The notes beneath the pieces are model-generated. The model was not told where the DNA came from and did no database searches. It was given only the letters and a program-made list of their open reading frames with translations. This document shows positions 53,901-64,000 of a stretch of 64,000 bases of DNA, piece by piece (positions within the stretch are counted from its first letter, which is position 1; each line of letters begins with the position of its first letter). Made by a program: the position numbers and the translations under genes. The DNA lies in assembly GCF_963675165.1 (NCBI RefSeq), contig NC_087385.1:3720501-3784500 (forward strand), in the 5' to 3' direction. The DNA comes from Halichondria panicea. Lineage: Eukaryota > Porifera > Demospongiae > Suberitida > Halichondriidae.

Positions 53901-56900
53901 TTCTAGTTGAGTCTTTATTTGTATGTAAGTGTGCTATGATAGTCAAAAACATTCACATCCATAAATAATTATTGTCACTTGATAATGCCGCATTTTAATT
54001 CTCGAGGATTATACCAATACTCACATACATGTGTATTTGTGGTATTCTGTACCAAATAATGTCCTTATTGTACTTCTGATTCAGTAGTTGTACTACTGTG
54101 ATGATTTCTTAGTCCATTCACTCTGTTGGACCTTCTAGTAAAATGTTTCATCCAGTTTTTTCTTAGATCAGTGTTGAAATAGAGCAGTGTGATCGGATAG
54201 GATACTCCATGTAGACAGCTGATAAAAGCAAATGACATTCTGCGTGCAAAATAGGCCCAGTTTCCAAGATAATCCACTCCAGCTAGCTTTATCACTTCTG
54301 AAAATGTTACGCCCATCAAAAAACCAATTAATCCATTGCATACGATAAGAATCACCATCAAAATGGGCATAAGTAAAAGTTTTTTGTTCAAACTATGGTA
54401 CTCTTGGATATTTTTCTGTATAGACATCTTCTTGAATAGGCGTGTAGACCAAACTGACGTTACTATGATCGTAGCAGAAGCGGGAAGCAGTGTAGACACA
54501 GCATAGATCCCTATGATTATGATCTCGACTGTCAGTATTGACGTACTATTCTGTATGCATAAGGGCTGACAAGGATTTGTTGTTCCTGGGAGAAAGATAG
54601 GCTGAAGAAATATCACTACATACCAGAACATTCCACTTAGACAGCTTACTCCAATGCAAAAGATGACCCTTCTGTAGCTGTTCCATTGCTCCTTTCCTCT
54701 GATAACTTGTAGCTGGAGCAAGCTCTGGCAAGTGATTAGGATTACAGAAAAATAAGTGGAGAATCCATTGAAAGAATAGAAAGAACTATAAGTTAAAACA
54801 TTACATATGCAAAATCTGAGCATGTCTGGGGAATTGGTTGCCGTTATAATAGCTTGACCAATCTTATCCATGCAAAGCACCAATAGCAAGGAATAGAAGA
54901 GCACTGCTAGAGGTTTGTTGCCGAGTTTGCTCCTGATCAAAGCTTTGAATACAGTGAGATTCCAGAATATAGTCAATGGGAGTAGTACTGCATAGTGGAT
55001 GATAATCTCAATAGTTATGAGTGGTTTCCAGTATGGAAACTCTTGATTGGCACTGCCATTGTAATGACTGTAGTTAAGAGATTCCATTTTCTTGTGCTTT
55101 TGATTGATTGTGGGTTGATCTATGTTGGTCCTCATACTAAATACTGGTGCATGCAATCGTGTGATTCGTTATAAACATTCTTGCTATTTTCAGTACGGTA
55201 GTTGTCGTTTACTCCTATTTATCATTTACTCTTATTGAGCTGAAAGGGATCTCAAGACCATGCATTTGTCTAGTATTATACAGCTTCATTTATGTACGTT
55301 GAATTGTGAGATTGTGTTCACTGTTGCTGCATGCCCACTGACATGCATGCACTGGTTGGTTGATAGACTGACACTTTGATTTGAATCATGCAGCATATGC
55401 ATGTACATGTATCTGTACATATACAACAAAGGAAAGAGTTGAGATATAAGCCATAAGCCGTGACACAGTGTGCCTACTTTTGTTTTTCAATACAACAATG
55501 TTCTATTTCCAAGGGGGAAGAACTGTAGCCAGTGAGGGCGAGCACCCCCCGCGCCCCGCTCCCCTAAATGAAGCCTTGAATTGTAATAATGGTGATTCTG
55601 CGCCCTTGGGGAATACATAGAACTGCCCTCGGTAGTACTAATCCAATACACCCTTGATATCCATGGTACAACACAGTCAATCTCATGCATGTGCAATTTT
55701 GCTCTTTAGGATTCGAGAGTTGATATAATAATTATACTGCGTCATGTATGCAAAGAAATTTACTGTCTACAGATATGTCTTCATACTCCATGTGTGCACC
55801 AATGTACCTCCCCCCGCATACATACAGGGTTGTCCGTCTTGGAAATGGTTCTATCCGTATCACTACGCTCCGTTTGCATCAGACTTCAAACAAATCTCTC
55901 ACATAAGAAATGACTTTAACCGCGACACTCAACCTTTTCGTCCCTTGGAGCAGCTTATGGGGGTGTTTCCTGAAGCCAGTGGCACGTTCCTGCCGCCATC
56001 TTGGAGGGAGTTTATGGCAGTTGAGGTGAGTGTTGTCTTTGTGCCAGAAGTTCAGTGCTACCTGTGGATGTGGAACTTTGTACCAAACTATACAGTAATG
56101 AAAAGCTAAGAAAGCTATACAGTAATGAAAAGCTAAGAAAGCTATACATGTATAAAGAACTAGCAATAGGAAGTCCAGTATGACGTAGTGGTCCCATTAC
56201 ACGTCAAGTGGTAGAACTATGAATACAAAATACTTTAAATCATTCAGCATGACCCCATGTGTGTGTATAGAACAGTGTGTAATATTGAGACTCCTCTAGG
56301 TACTGTAGTAAAAATTGCTCAGTTAAATAAGTACCTTTGCCCCCTCCCCCCCATATACACACAACACGCTAGTCATGTAATAAACCCACCTTTACCCCTC
56401 CACATGCACACTCACTCCACTTCAGGACTCACCAATCATTGACTTCTACCCTGTGGACTTCAGGATAGACCTAAACGGGAAGAAATATGCGTGGCAGGGG
56501 GTGGCCTTGCTGCCGTTTGTGGATGAGAAGCGACTCCTCAAATGTCTGCACGAGGTCTACCCCAATCTCACTGACGATGAAAGTGAGTTTATCAATTAAT
56601 CATTGTGGTTATAATTATGCTTACATTAATATCAGAAGCCATGTGACGGCCACTAATTTTGGTGTATCTCCGTACATGAAGTAATAGCACGTACATATCT
56701 CTATACTGCAAATAACTCTATATGGCAAATAAAACCAACTTTAGCCTCCTATAGTCCCCAGGCCAATTTTTGCAGGGTCATAATATTTGGCTAGCTAATA
56801 AACTCTTGGGAAGGCTCAGTCCTGTATATGTAGCCACAGGTACATGCACTTACAACTTGTTCCTGTGCAGTGCTCAGGAATAGCCGGGGCTGTAACAAGA

Positions 56901-59900
56901 TCTTTGTACATCGCTGCAACAAACTCTACCCGTTCTTCAAGACCCTTTATGAAGCAGGGCCAGAAGAACTACCTGAGGTGTGTGGGTGGGGGGGGGTGGC
57001 TGTCTTTGTGCATTAGCCTGGCACTTACTAATAAATTATGTTACAAAAAGTGCTAGTACATTTTGTGTGTATGTTTTCTCACCTTATTTAAAATCATGAA
57101 TGCAGCTTGATGATTTGTTTTCATACAGGAAGTAGAATGGAGTTCTGAAAATGCTCATGGGATGCGTGGTAGAGTTTCATTGGACGCCTCAATGAAGACG
57201 ATACTTTCCCTCAGTGGTAAGGTTCAGTCCCCTGTCCCTACAAGACCTGATATCAGCAAGACTTTTGTCATGAGGTAAATATTGTACAAAGTACAAAATA
57301 GGTACATAAATATATATTCTGCGTTCAAATCAAGCTCAAAGTTGGATCGTACATGTACATGTAATGTTCAAACATTGCATGACCAATGATCGATGTGGCA
57401 GTTTTATAGAGCTGTTTTGAAACTACGCTTACGGTAGCTATCAAAATAGAATTCAACCTTTGTAGAATGGTCATGCATCCCTTTGAAACTCAGTATTGTG
57501 TTGAGTTAGGTATACAGTATCGTAGGCCAATCATGTACAATGTCATGTATTATGTAAGGAGTACTTATTCCTTAGCATGCCGTGTATCATGTCAAGTCTA
57601 AGGGACATTATTATTCACTTCTGAATAGAGCTATCCATACCTACTCTTGTATTAAGGATCTTTACCAACCCTTACACATTTTGAATTTCTTAGTTAGGTG
57701 ATCCTTACCTAATCACTTTTCTCTCGCTTAAAAGAAAAGGTAGCCTCGTTCCCAGGCCTTACTTTTTCTTGCTGTTATTGTTCATCCATAAATCATAAAT
57801 AGAGTAGCAAAAGAGAATAGACAAAGTGAGGCAGCAAAGAGAGAATGGGCGTACTGTTAAGAAAAAGTAAGGCCTGGTTTGGGAAATCGCGTGATACACA
57901 AGGATTTTTATGAACATGGGCGATATGTAGCCCACAATCGTGATGTAAGGTATTCTCCTACGCATTCAGAGTTAATAAGACTGTACTGTACTGTACATGT
58001 ATACTGAGACAAGCTGTGCTGCAAGTCAGATCAGGGAACCAGCGTGGCCAGCTCTGGTGGCTACCTGCTAGATGATATGATGACTAAGCTAGATCTAGCA
58101 TTTAGAAAGACACAAGAAAGATGGGTGGTGATAGTCTAAACACACAATCTAGACTAGTTAGTCTAGTAGATCTAGCTTAGCTAGTGCTTGCAAACTTCCA
58201 GTTCCAAGTCCATGTCCAGCTTACTGCAGGCAAAGTTTTATCATAGATCACCTCTACTATCTATAGTCATAGATATAGATCTCTACGTGGGCAGTCCAGC
58301 ATCTCTAGCACTGCATGCCCACGCTCATTTTCACCCTTCTACCACCCTTCTACCCTCACGTGACTTCCCGATACAGGCTCTCCTTTTTCCTAACTCTACG
58401 TCTATTTCTTTCTTTATTCATACCGTCATTGAACAATTAATACAGTATTTTCTTATTGAATGATTGTGAGAAAAAGGAGAGCCTGTGTAGAGGCTAGTTA
58501 AAAGGAGCAACTGCTTATGTGGCAGTTACACCGTATAATGTGTACAGAGCTTGTATAGTGCGTCCAATTACATGTACCACCTCCTATACAGCTCAAAGTT
58601 CCAAGATCCTCACTATCCTCCTGAGCACATATTTGAAGCCAAGATGCTCCCTGGGGCGGAGCTACCAGACAAAGTGTTGCGGCCTAGTAACTACAGTGGG
58701 AGGTACCAACCATCCACTGGGTTCAGAGGAGGGTCCACGGCTCACCAGAGAAGCTACTCCGCCCCAGACCCCGCCCAGAGGATGGTTCGGTGAGTGTATT
58801 CATGAGGATGATGGTGTTGTTGGTGTTAGTGATAATTGTGTGCATACCATGGCACGCTTGCTTGATGATCGGGTACTTGTCAGTGTGTAATGTGTGTGTG
58901 TGCATGTACTCGTACAGGGTACTTGTCAGTGTGTAATGTGTGTGTGTGCATGTACTCGTACAGTTTTTATGAGGTGTGAAGGTGCATTAAGTTATCCTGT
59001 GTTGAATAGAGTCCCCTTTCCCTATGGGGTTTCTGTGAATGAAAAGCCTTGTAAGGTAAACCTTAATCATAACAACCAACTAGAGTTTCTAGGATACCCA
59101 TCTTCATTAAGTGGCGCACTTAAATATTCCCCTGTGTGTGGGTGTGGTCCATTTTCTACATCTGCCAAAACAGCTCATGTTTTGACAGCGGCATTAATTA
59201 TTGTGACCAGACAGCCAAACTCCATTAACTTGAGTTTTAGTAGACAGTAGCTGAGAGCTTGAAGGAACATGTTGTGGGTCATGTTCCAGTTGTCATCAGA
59301 TAGATAATTGTGTTCTATTTTATGCACGGGACGTTACGCTAATACTAGCAATAATTATTATGCAATGTGTGAGTATGTCGATATGCCTACAGATATGCTG
59401 CATAACTGTAGCACATGCAGTCAATGTTGATCAGCATCAGCACAACGACAATAATATGGCACGTCAAAGGTCTAAATAACGTGTCACTAGCAAAACTTTT
59501 GTGTCCCTGTCGAAATCCCCCATTATGCAGCAAATGTGGCAGCATAGATATTGATACATATTGATAGGAGGGTGCTTAGTTGTTAAAACGTTTCTAAAGC
59601 TTCAGAACTTCTTTGAACTACACCACAACGTAAGCTTAGCAATTGACATAGTTAACCATCCAGGGTGTGGTACCACGACAGCTAGGGAACAAATGTTCAA
59701 CAAATTAACCTAACAATGCATAGGTCGCTATTAAATTAGTTAATTGCTATGATAGGTACGTATTATATATAGCACAAAATTAATGTGTTTTGGCTACAGC
59801 ACCACCTTTATATATAATTATGTACGTACCTGTACCTGCATGTACAGGTGTAATGCATTGTCCTCCTCTGATTAATACTGCTGAAGAAAACCCTAATAAA

Positions 59901-62621
59901 ATTTCTGTAAAAAGTTATGCTAATTCCTACCATGCATAGCCATTAGTGATCAGTCAACGTTCACTGTATACGGCTATAACAATGAGTTTAATGTTTGACT
60001 TGCTATACTTCCCATAAAATTGTACTCGTCAACACGTCCAATGCACTAGCTTGTACATAATTGACATAACCTTCTGCAAGTGACATTCACATAGCAGTAA
60101 TATTGATTATGTCCATGCACACATTGGATATTGGTACGCATATTGAATGTTAATATACGTACGTAATAATTATGCATACTGAATATTGACAAGAGTAGAT
60201 AAGAGTACTCTTGATATTGATTGAACACATAATTATTTGAACACATAAATATTAAATATTGGAAATTGAGATACTCATGTTGAATGTTGAAATTGTCGTG
60301 CTAATTTTAACGCAGATATAACAATACCCCATAGTATTCTGACCATTTGGTTGTCTTATACATGACCTCAGTGGTGACGTCTGGTCTTCGGTTTATTTAG
60401 TGTGTGACCCAACTGATAAAGCTGATAGTCAACATGAGAAGTAGTGTTTGGTATCCGTGTTGTGTGTTGTTTCCTCCAATCTTCCAATGTGTTTGTTATT
60501 ATAGGCATAAACACAACCCAAAATAGCTGATTCAATTTAAATTTTGTCTGCAACACTTCACGGAGTATGTTTAGTAAGCTCAAACCCATAACGGTTCAAG
60601 TTGGTATGTTATCTGTGTTTATGTAGCTATTGAATCTGTTTGCCTAATCCTATTGCAAACATTCCCTTTATCCGGACTGTGATCAAATAAAGATTGTCGT
60701 GTGCTAGCATCTTTCTACCGTTCAAAGAATAGAAGATAATAATAATTATTGCTTAGTCCCATCTCCGTTTATGCATTCTTTGCATTCATGGAGTCCTTGT
60801 TGTGTCATGTCAGTAGCTAGGTTAATCACTCTAAAGGAATGTGTTTGCCGGGAATTTCCTTAGCCCTTATTCGATCTTCTCTAAACAAGACCACTTTCTA
60901 TATTCTGTGCTACAGGCCTGTCATCTATTGTGTGTGCTTGTTCACAGCAGGATATCCTCCTGAAGCCATGCTGGGTTTGTAAACAACATTGCTCTACGGT
61001 TTTATCTGCTGCTTAGCATTCGATTGTACCAAGAGTACATTAAGCTCTTTAATGTACTCCTGATTGTACATGAAGGGTTATCTGTATACGGTCCACAGAT
61101 ATGCATGTGACTATATATGTATTCCATCACATTCAGCCAGAGGAGGTCCGACATGTGTGCACGAATCACTACAAGTTTAGTGCATTTAGCCTGGACATTA
61201 TCACGTGACCGCAATGACATCAATACACTGAACTTGTAGTGATTTGTGCACGCATGTCAGACCTCCTCTGACATTCAGCATTGTCATTGCATTTGTGGTC
61301 ATCACATAGTTACACATACCATACATTTTGCTTGTTTACTACATGCATATACGTGCACCACTCCTAATCTCACAAGCCTTTACCGTCATCCCACTTCCCC
61401 ATGCACACAAACACATGGCTAGGCATTCTCTGAACGATCGCTCCTCATACGAGATGTACAGCTCTCAGGGCTCTGACTTTGGGTTCAGGGGTGCAGGACA
61501 GAGGGGTTATCATCATAACAGCAGGCCACCAGGTGGGACCAGCTGTACTGTTGTGAGCTTAAGTCAGCACTCAAATTACTTTACTAATTCTGTACTCAGT
61601 GTACATTGTTGTATAGATGTGCAATGAGTGTTAACTGTTTCATAATTTACAGCAGCCCCAAGTCGTGCCCAGTGGAGCTCGTACTCTGATCAGCGTTACC
61701 CTCCGCCTAACCCACAGCCTCCCAGCTATCACGGCTCACGGGATGATGACCGTAGCTGGAGACCACCCCCTCGTAACCAGTATTATAGTGATGTAAGTCC
61801 GTTGATAGGAAAGATTATCTCTGAATCACCATTGTTCTGTTCTGTTATATGTGTACCCTTGCTAAATCCTGAAGGGAATAGTGGAACCTTTAAATGTGGT
61901 CACCTATAAAATGTGTACTGTTTATTGAGGTGCCCTGACTTCAGGGTATAGCTATTTAAATTAAGTTGGGACTTGGATGAGTGTCCTGATCACAAGAGGG
62001 GTCGCGAGTCCGCATAGTTTCGTAGCCACTTTTTGTGTCCAAAGCAAATTTTCTCATGTAGTGTGCATGATATATGTTTTATTGTAGACGATAGCCAATA
62101 GTCTCCATAATAGAATGCAATTACCTCAGGTGTTGATAAATGTTGATGGCTTCAGTATAGCTGCTGTCATGGTTGTTCTTAGAGGGACGTACTGTTTGTT
62201 TTCACTAATTCCCACTTCCTTCAAGTGGTAGGAAATGGTGCTTATCTAAGTTTGCATTGGTTGCTTATCTATCCAAATCCTCCTGAAGTTGTTTTAGTTT
62301 TCCCATACAGAAATATTTCAGCTGATAGCAATAGGTTGTTGCCTACTTGTCCATAGTTTTGACTGTGCATGCGTGTGTGACCTATTCCTTTTATGGGGCT
62401 AATTGTAAGACTGCAAAATTCATGAATAAATATAGCTCTTTAAAATTATGGCTTTATTTTTACCAACAAAATTCATGGAAACCGAACGGTATTCTTAAGC
62501 AGTTGAGCCTAACACTGCAATTGGCTGAGGAAATGTGGGGAAAATAACTATGATAGTAGCTATGTCGTTTCCTTGTTTATATTCGTGTTTTAACTTCTTG
62601 TTTATTCTGCAGAGACGTTGA
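47970..62621 (+). CDS. XRN2: 5'-3' exoribonuclease 2
   Basis: 24 exons in frame (about 928 aa; human 950): 47970-48044, 48346-48473, 48635-48808, 49363-49475, 49682-49770, 50004-50235, 50500-50624, 50850-50903, 50962-51099, 51307-51364, 51578-51672, 51804-51848, 51992-52133, 52187-52273, 52608-52665, 53010-53118, 55828-56025, 56426-56582, 56871-56977, 57129-57274, 58592-58789, 61423-61532, 61653-61792, 62613-62621. Nuclease landmarks: [79 protein letters not shown] and [21 protein letters not shown] knuckle ([14 protein letters not shown]) is the feature separating XRN2 from XRN1. The tail is Arg/Pro/Tyr-rich. XRN2 degrades RNA 5' to 3' in the nucleus, including torpedo termination. Exon 10 probably uses a GC donor; the last exon (2 codons plus stop) is the least certain. 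Confidence 0.95.
49015..49226. mobile_element. Small inverted-repeat element (family A), copy 2
   Basis: About 212 bp, bounded by TACCGTATTACTAGAATG and ATATTCTAGTAATACGGTA, in XRN2 intron 3. It is the reverse complement of the copy at 21303-21521 over most of its length. Confidence 0.75.
53480..53656. mobile_element. Degenerate family B inverted-repeat element, copy 2
   Basis: The end TACTGTATAGGGCGAA and its inverse near 53640 match the 7584-7813 element, as do the interior blocks; decayed. It sits in the same large XRN2 intron as the receptor gene. Confidence 0.5.
54065..55156 (-). CDS. Single-exon seven-transmembrane receptor-like protein
   Basis: A 363-aa uninterrupted frame with an N-terminal region carrying Asn-glycosylation sequons (NYS, NGS) and seven hydrophobic segments (around residues 48-70, 82-105, 121-146, 163-185, 207-235, 255-285 and 300-325). 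A basic, Ser/Thr-rich cytoplasmic tail follows. TM1 contains an Asn (FWNLTVF) as in rhodopsin-class GPCRs. The usual DRY after TM3 is replaced by QLQV, and the TM7 NPxxY motif is altered to YPITLLYF, so signalling mode and ligand are unknown. Alternative starts are at 55135 and 55087. The gene lies antisense within XRN2 intron 16 (53119-55827). Confidence 0.7.
   Translation of the reverse strand: MHAPVFSMRTNIDQPTINQKHKKMESLNYSHYNGSANQEFPYWKPLITIEIIIHYAVLLPLTIFWNLTVFKALIRSKLGNKPLAVLFYSLLLVLCMDKIGQAIITATNSPDMLRFCICNVLTYSSFYSFNGFSTYFSVILITCQSLLQLQVIRGKEQWNSYRRVIFCIGVSCLSGMFWYVVIFLQPIFLPGTTNPCQPLCIQNSTSILTVEIIIIGIYAVSTLLPASATIIVTSVWSTRLFKKMSIQKNIQEYHSLNKKLLLMPILMVILIVCNGLIGFLMGVTFSEVIKLAGVDYLGNWAYFARRMSFAFISCLHGVSYPITLLYFNTDLRKNWMKHFTRRSNRVNGLRNHHSSTTTESEVQ
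57275..58591. other. XRN2 intron 20
   Basis: No gene seen. Two palindromic elements are visible: about 57747-57876 with GGCCTTACTTTTTC arms, and about 58374-58481 with CAGGCTCTCCTTTTTC arms, both MITE-like. Confidence 0.45.
58790..61422. other. XRN2 intron 21 (2.6 kb)
   Basis: No convincing nested gene. It contains a ~48-bp tandem duplication (about 58872-58965) with a GTGTGTGTGCATGTACTCGT core and a hairpin at 61138-61270. The open frames inside show no recognisable family. Confidence 0.45.
61138..61270. repeat. Hairpin element with 45-bp arms
   Basis: Arms 61138-61182 (CAGAGGAGGTCCGACATGTG...) and 61226-61270 (...CAGACCTCCTCTG) are inverse with a few mismatches; MITE-like, in XRN2 intron 21. 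A CAGAGGAGGTCC motif also occurs near 39608. Confidence 0.65.
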
Positions 62622-62876
62622 CCTTGGAGAGGAGTTATTGAAAGTGAAATATTCAGTGACAATTATTTAGAGAGATGAACTTATACATGTACCTATAGTA
62701 TTTCAATTTGTATAATTACAAAAAATTAAGCAATCACGGAAATGGTTTACCGGAAATTGTCCTAAGGGTCATTATAGTAATTGTACATATACATGCAACC
62801 AAAGGTTACTTTTATACGTTCATAGTGCAGTGATAGTTAAGTTTGAGCTGCTCCAAGCTAGGATTGCTGCCTGCAA

Positions 62877-64000
62877 ATGTGGGCTGGACGAGCTAGCATC
62901 ACAAGCAGCCTGTTTGCTGTGCTTCTGGGCGCTCAGCTGGTGTGTGTGACCCTAGGCCAAGTGGAGTCAACTATGAGATGGGTGAAAGCTGCAGATAACA
63001 CTGCTTTGTGCAATGACCGAACTAGAGCTGGCTTTTTCATCAGTAGGAACAGAAACAATACTGACCCACGTTCTGGAAAGTGGGTAATTTTCCTGGAGAG
63101 TGGAAGCCTGTGTTACTCTAATGATACCTGCAACAGGCGCTTCTTCAACAGTAAGGTAAATCTATTGAACGAAACATCCAGTCTATACATATAAAAGTGT
63201 TTTCTGTATTGATCAATCGCTACAGTTTGATCAGTAGCACATCAAGGTGTAGAAGGTCTAACTATGCATGTATGGGTAGCTGTATCTAAGTGGTAATAGA
63301 CCAACAATATTAACTGCATGCATGAGGTTAGTGATTTAAACGCTGCAAAGTGATGTGCATGCACTAAGATAACTACCGGCTTTTAGGCAGTATATTGATT
63401 ATATTGACACTGTATGCTTCTGGTTTTAATTAGTCTCATCCTAGCCACATGCACTTGAATTGGAATTTTGTATGAATTGACCATGGTGGCATGATTGTTG
63501 ATTCACTTATGCATTCACTCAGTGCACTGTGCACATAAGTGATAACATTGTGTATACATGGTAGCACTGCAGTATATTATTTTGAGCTAATTTTGTCGTT
63601 TCTACTGGTCGAATGACATAATTGTTATAAAAAGGTGACAGAATATTCACGTGCTGATTGACTCTTTATTTGCACATAGCTGGGTTCTAGTAGCTAGCTG
63701 ATTTCAAGGGTGCTATTGAGAAGCCACCGCACAACACTGTGTCGTCATTCCCTTTCAGATAATAACTATATCACTTTTAATTAAATGTTTTGTGTTGGTA
63801 CATAATTATAACATAGTCTAGCACTGTGCATAACATATAACCCCCCCCCCCCCACACACACACACACACACAGACACGTCGGACGTATGATGCCAGGACT
63901 CCATCAGATGCACCGAGATTTCCTCCTTTCGGTCGGTTCGACCCACAGCTGGCATGGGACAACACTGTCAACAATATCGACAGCCCAGAGGACCCGGAAA
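62877..64000 (+). CDS. Second NOTUM-type carboxylesterase, 5' part (runs off the window)
   Basis: Exon 1 is 62877-63155 (93 codons) ending at AAG|GTAAAT. Exon 2 starts at 63874 after a C-run/(CA)n tract and stays open to 64000. The protein has a signal peptide (SLFAVLLGAQLVCVTLG) and then the same pattern as the esterase of the 9736 gene: ALCNDRTRAGFF, KWVIFLESGSLC and DTCNRRF against [24 protein letters not shown] and ESCNTRF. The catalytic Ser region lies beyond the window, as would any ABCG part, so whether it is another fusion cannot be told here. Confidence 0.8.
63841..63871. repeat. Poly(C)-(CA)n simple repeat at a splice acceptor
   Basis: A run of 13 C followed by about nine CA units directly precedes the acceptor CAG of esterase exon 2 and acts as its pyrimidine-rich tract. 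Confidence 0.8.

Noticed and set aside
58894-59250. 118-codon plus-strand open frame in XRN2 intron 21
   Set aside because: It starts in a GT-rich tandem duplication and shows no domain or splice support.

Overview
The window is nuclear DNA of an animal: intron-rich genes with canonical GT/AG splice sites, eukaryotic tRNA genes with pol III T-runs, and metazoan gene families (NOTUM-like esterase, FBXO11, IFT43, PPP1R14, FNTB, XRN2). Compact genes with many short introns, AT-rich non-coding DNA full of ATAATTAT and ACATGT palindromes, and abundant small inverted-repeat elements suggest an early-branching metazoan, most likely a sponge; that assignment is inference. All gene models were spliced by eye, using reading-phase continuity and recalled family sequences. 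Layout, left to right: (1) 152-3285 +, 3' part of an unidentified coiled-coil protein gene. (2) 4243-5764 -, a PPP1R14/CPI-17-like phosphatase inhibitor, head to head with (3) 6063-9116 +, IFT43. (4) 9736-20705 +, a 22-exon gene whose one continuous frame joins a secreted NOTUM/pectinacetylesterase-type carboxylesterase, a transmembrane segment, a full ABCG half-transporter and a long cytosolic tail; two tRNA-Pro genes lie in one of its introns. (5) 21117-22867 -, an unidentified 183-aa protein. (6) 25299-34543 +, FBXO11. (7) 35342-47769 -, farnesyltransferase beta subunit FNTB. Its third intron (9.7 kb) holds two RING/TRAF-type zinc-finger membrane-protein genes (one broken), nested palindromic elements, a 5'-truncated non-LTR retrotransposon, a second retrotransposon remnant and a minisatellite. 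(8) 47970-62621 +, XRN2, starting only 200 bp from FNTB and carrying an antisense single-exon 7TM receptor gene in an intron. (9) 62877-64000+ +, the start of a second NOTUM-like esterase gene of the same subfamily as (4). The strongest candidate for something undescribed is the esterase-ABCG fusion in (4), with a possible paralogue beginning at the right edge. The nested foldback structure in the FNTB intron is the most unusual DNA architecture. The housekeeping genes (IFT43, FBXO11, FNTB, XRN2) look intact and ordinary.
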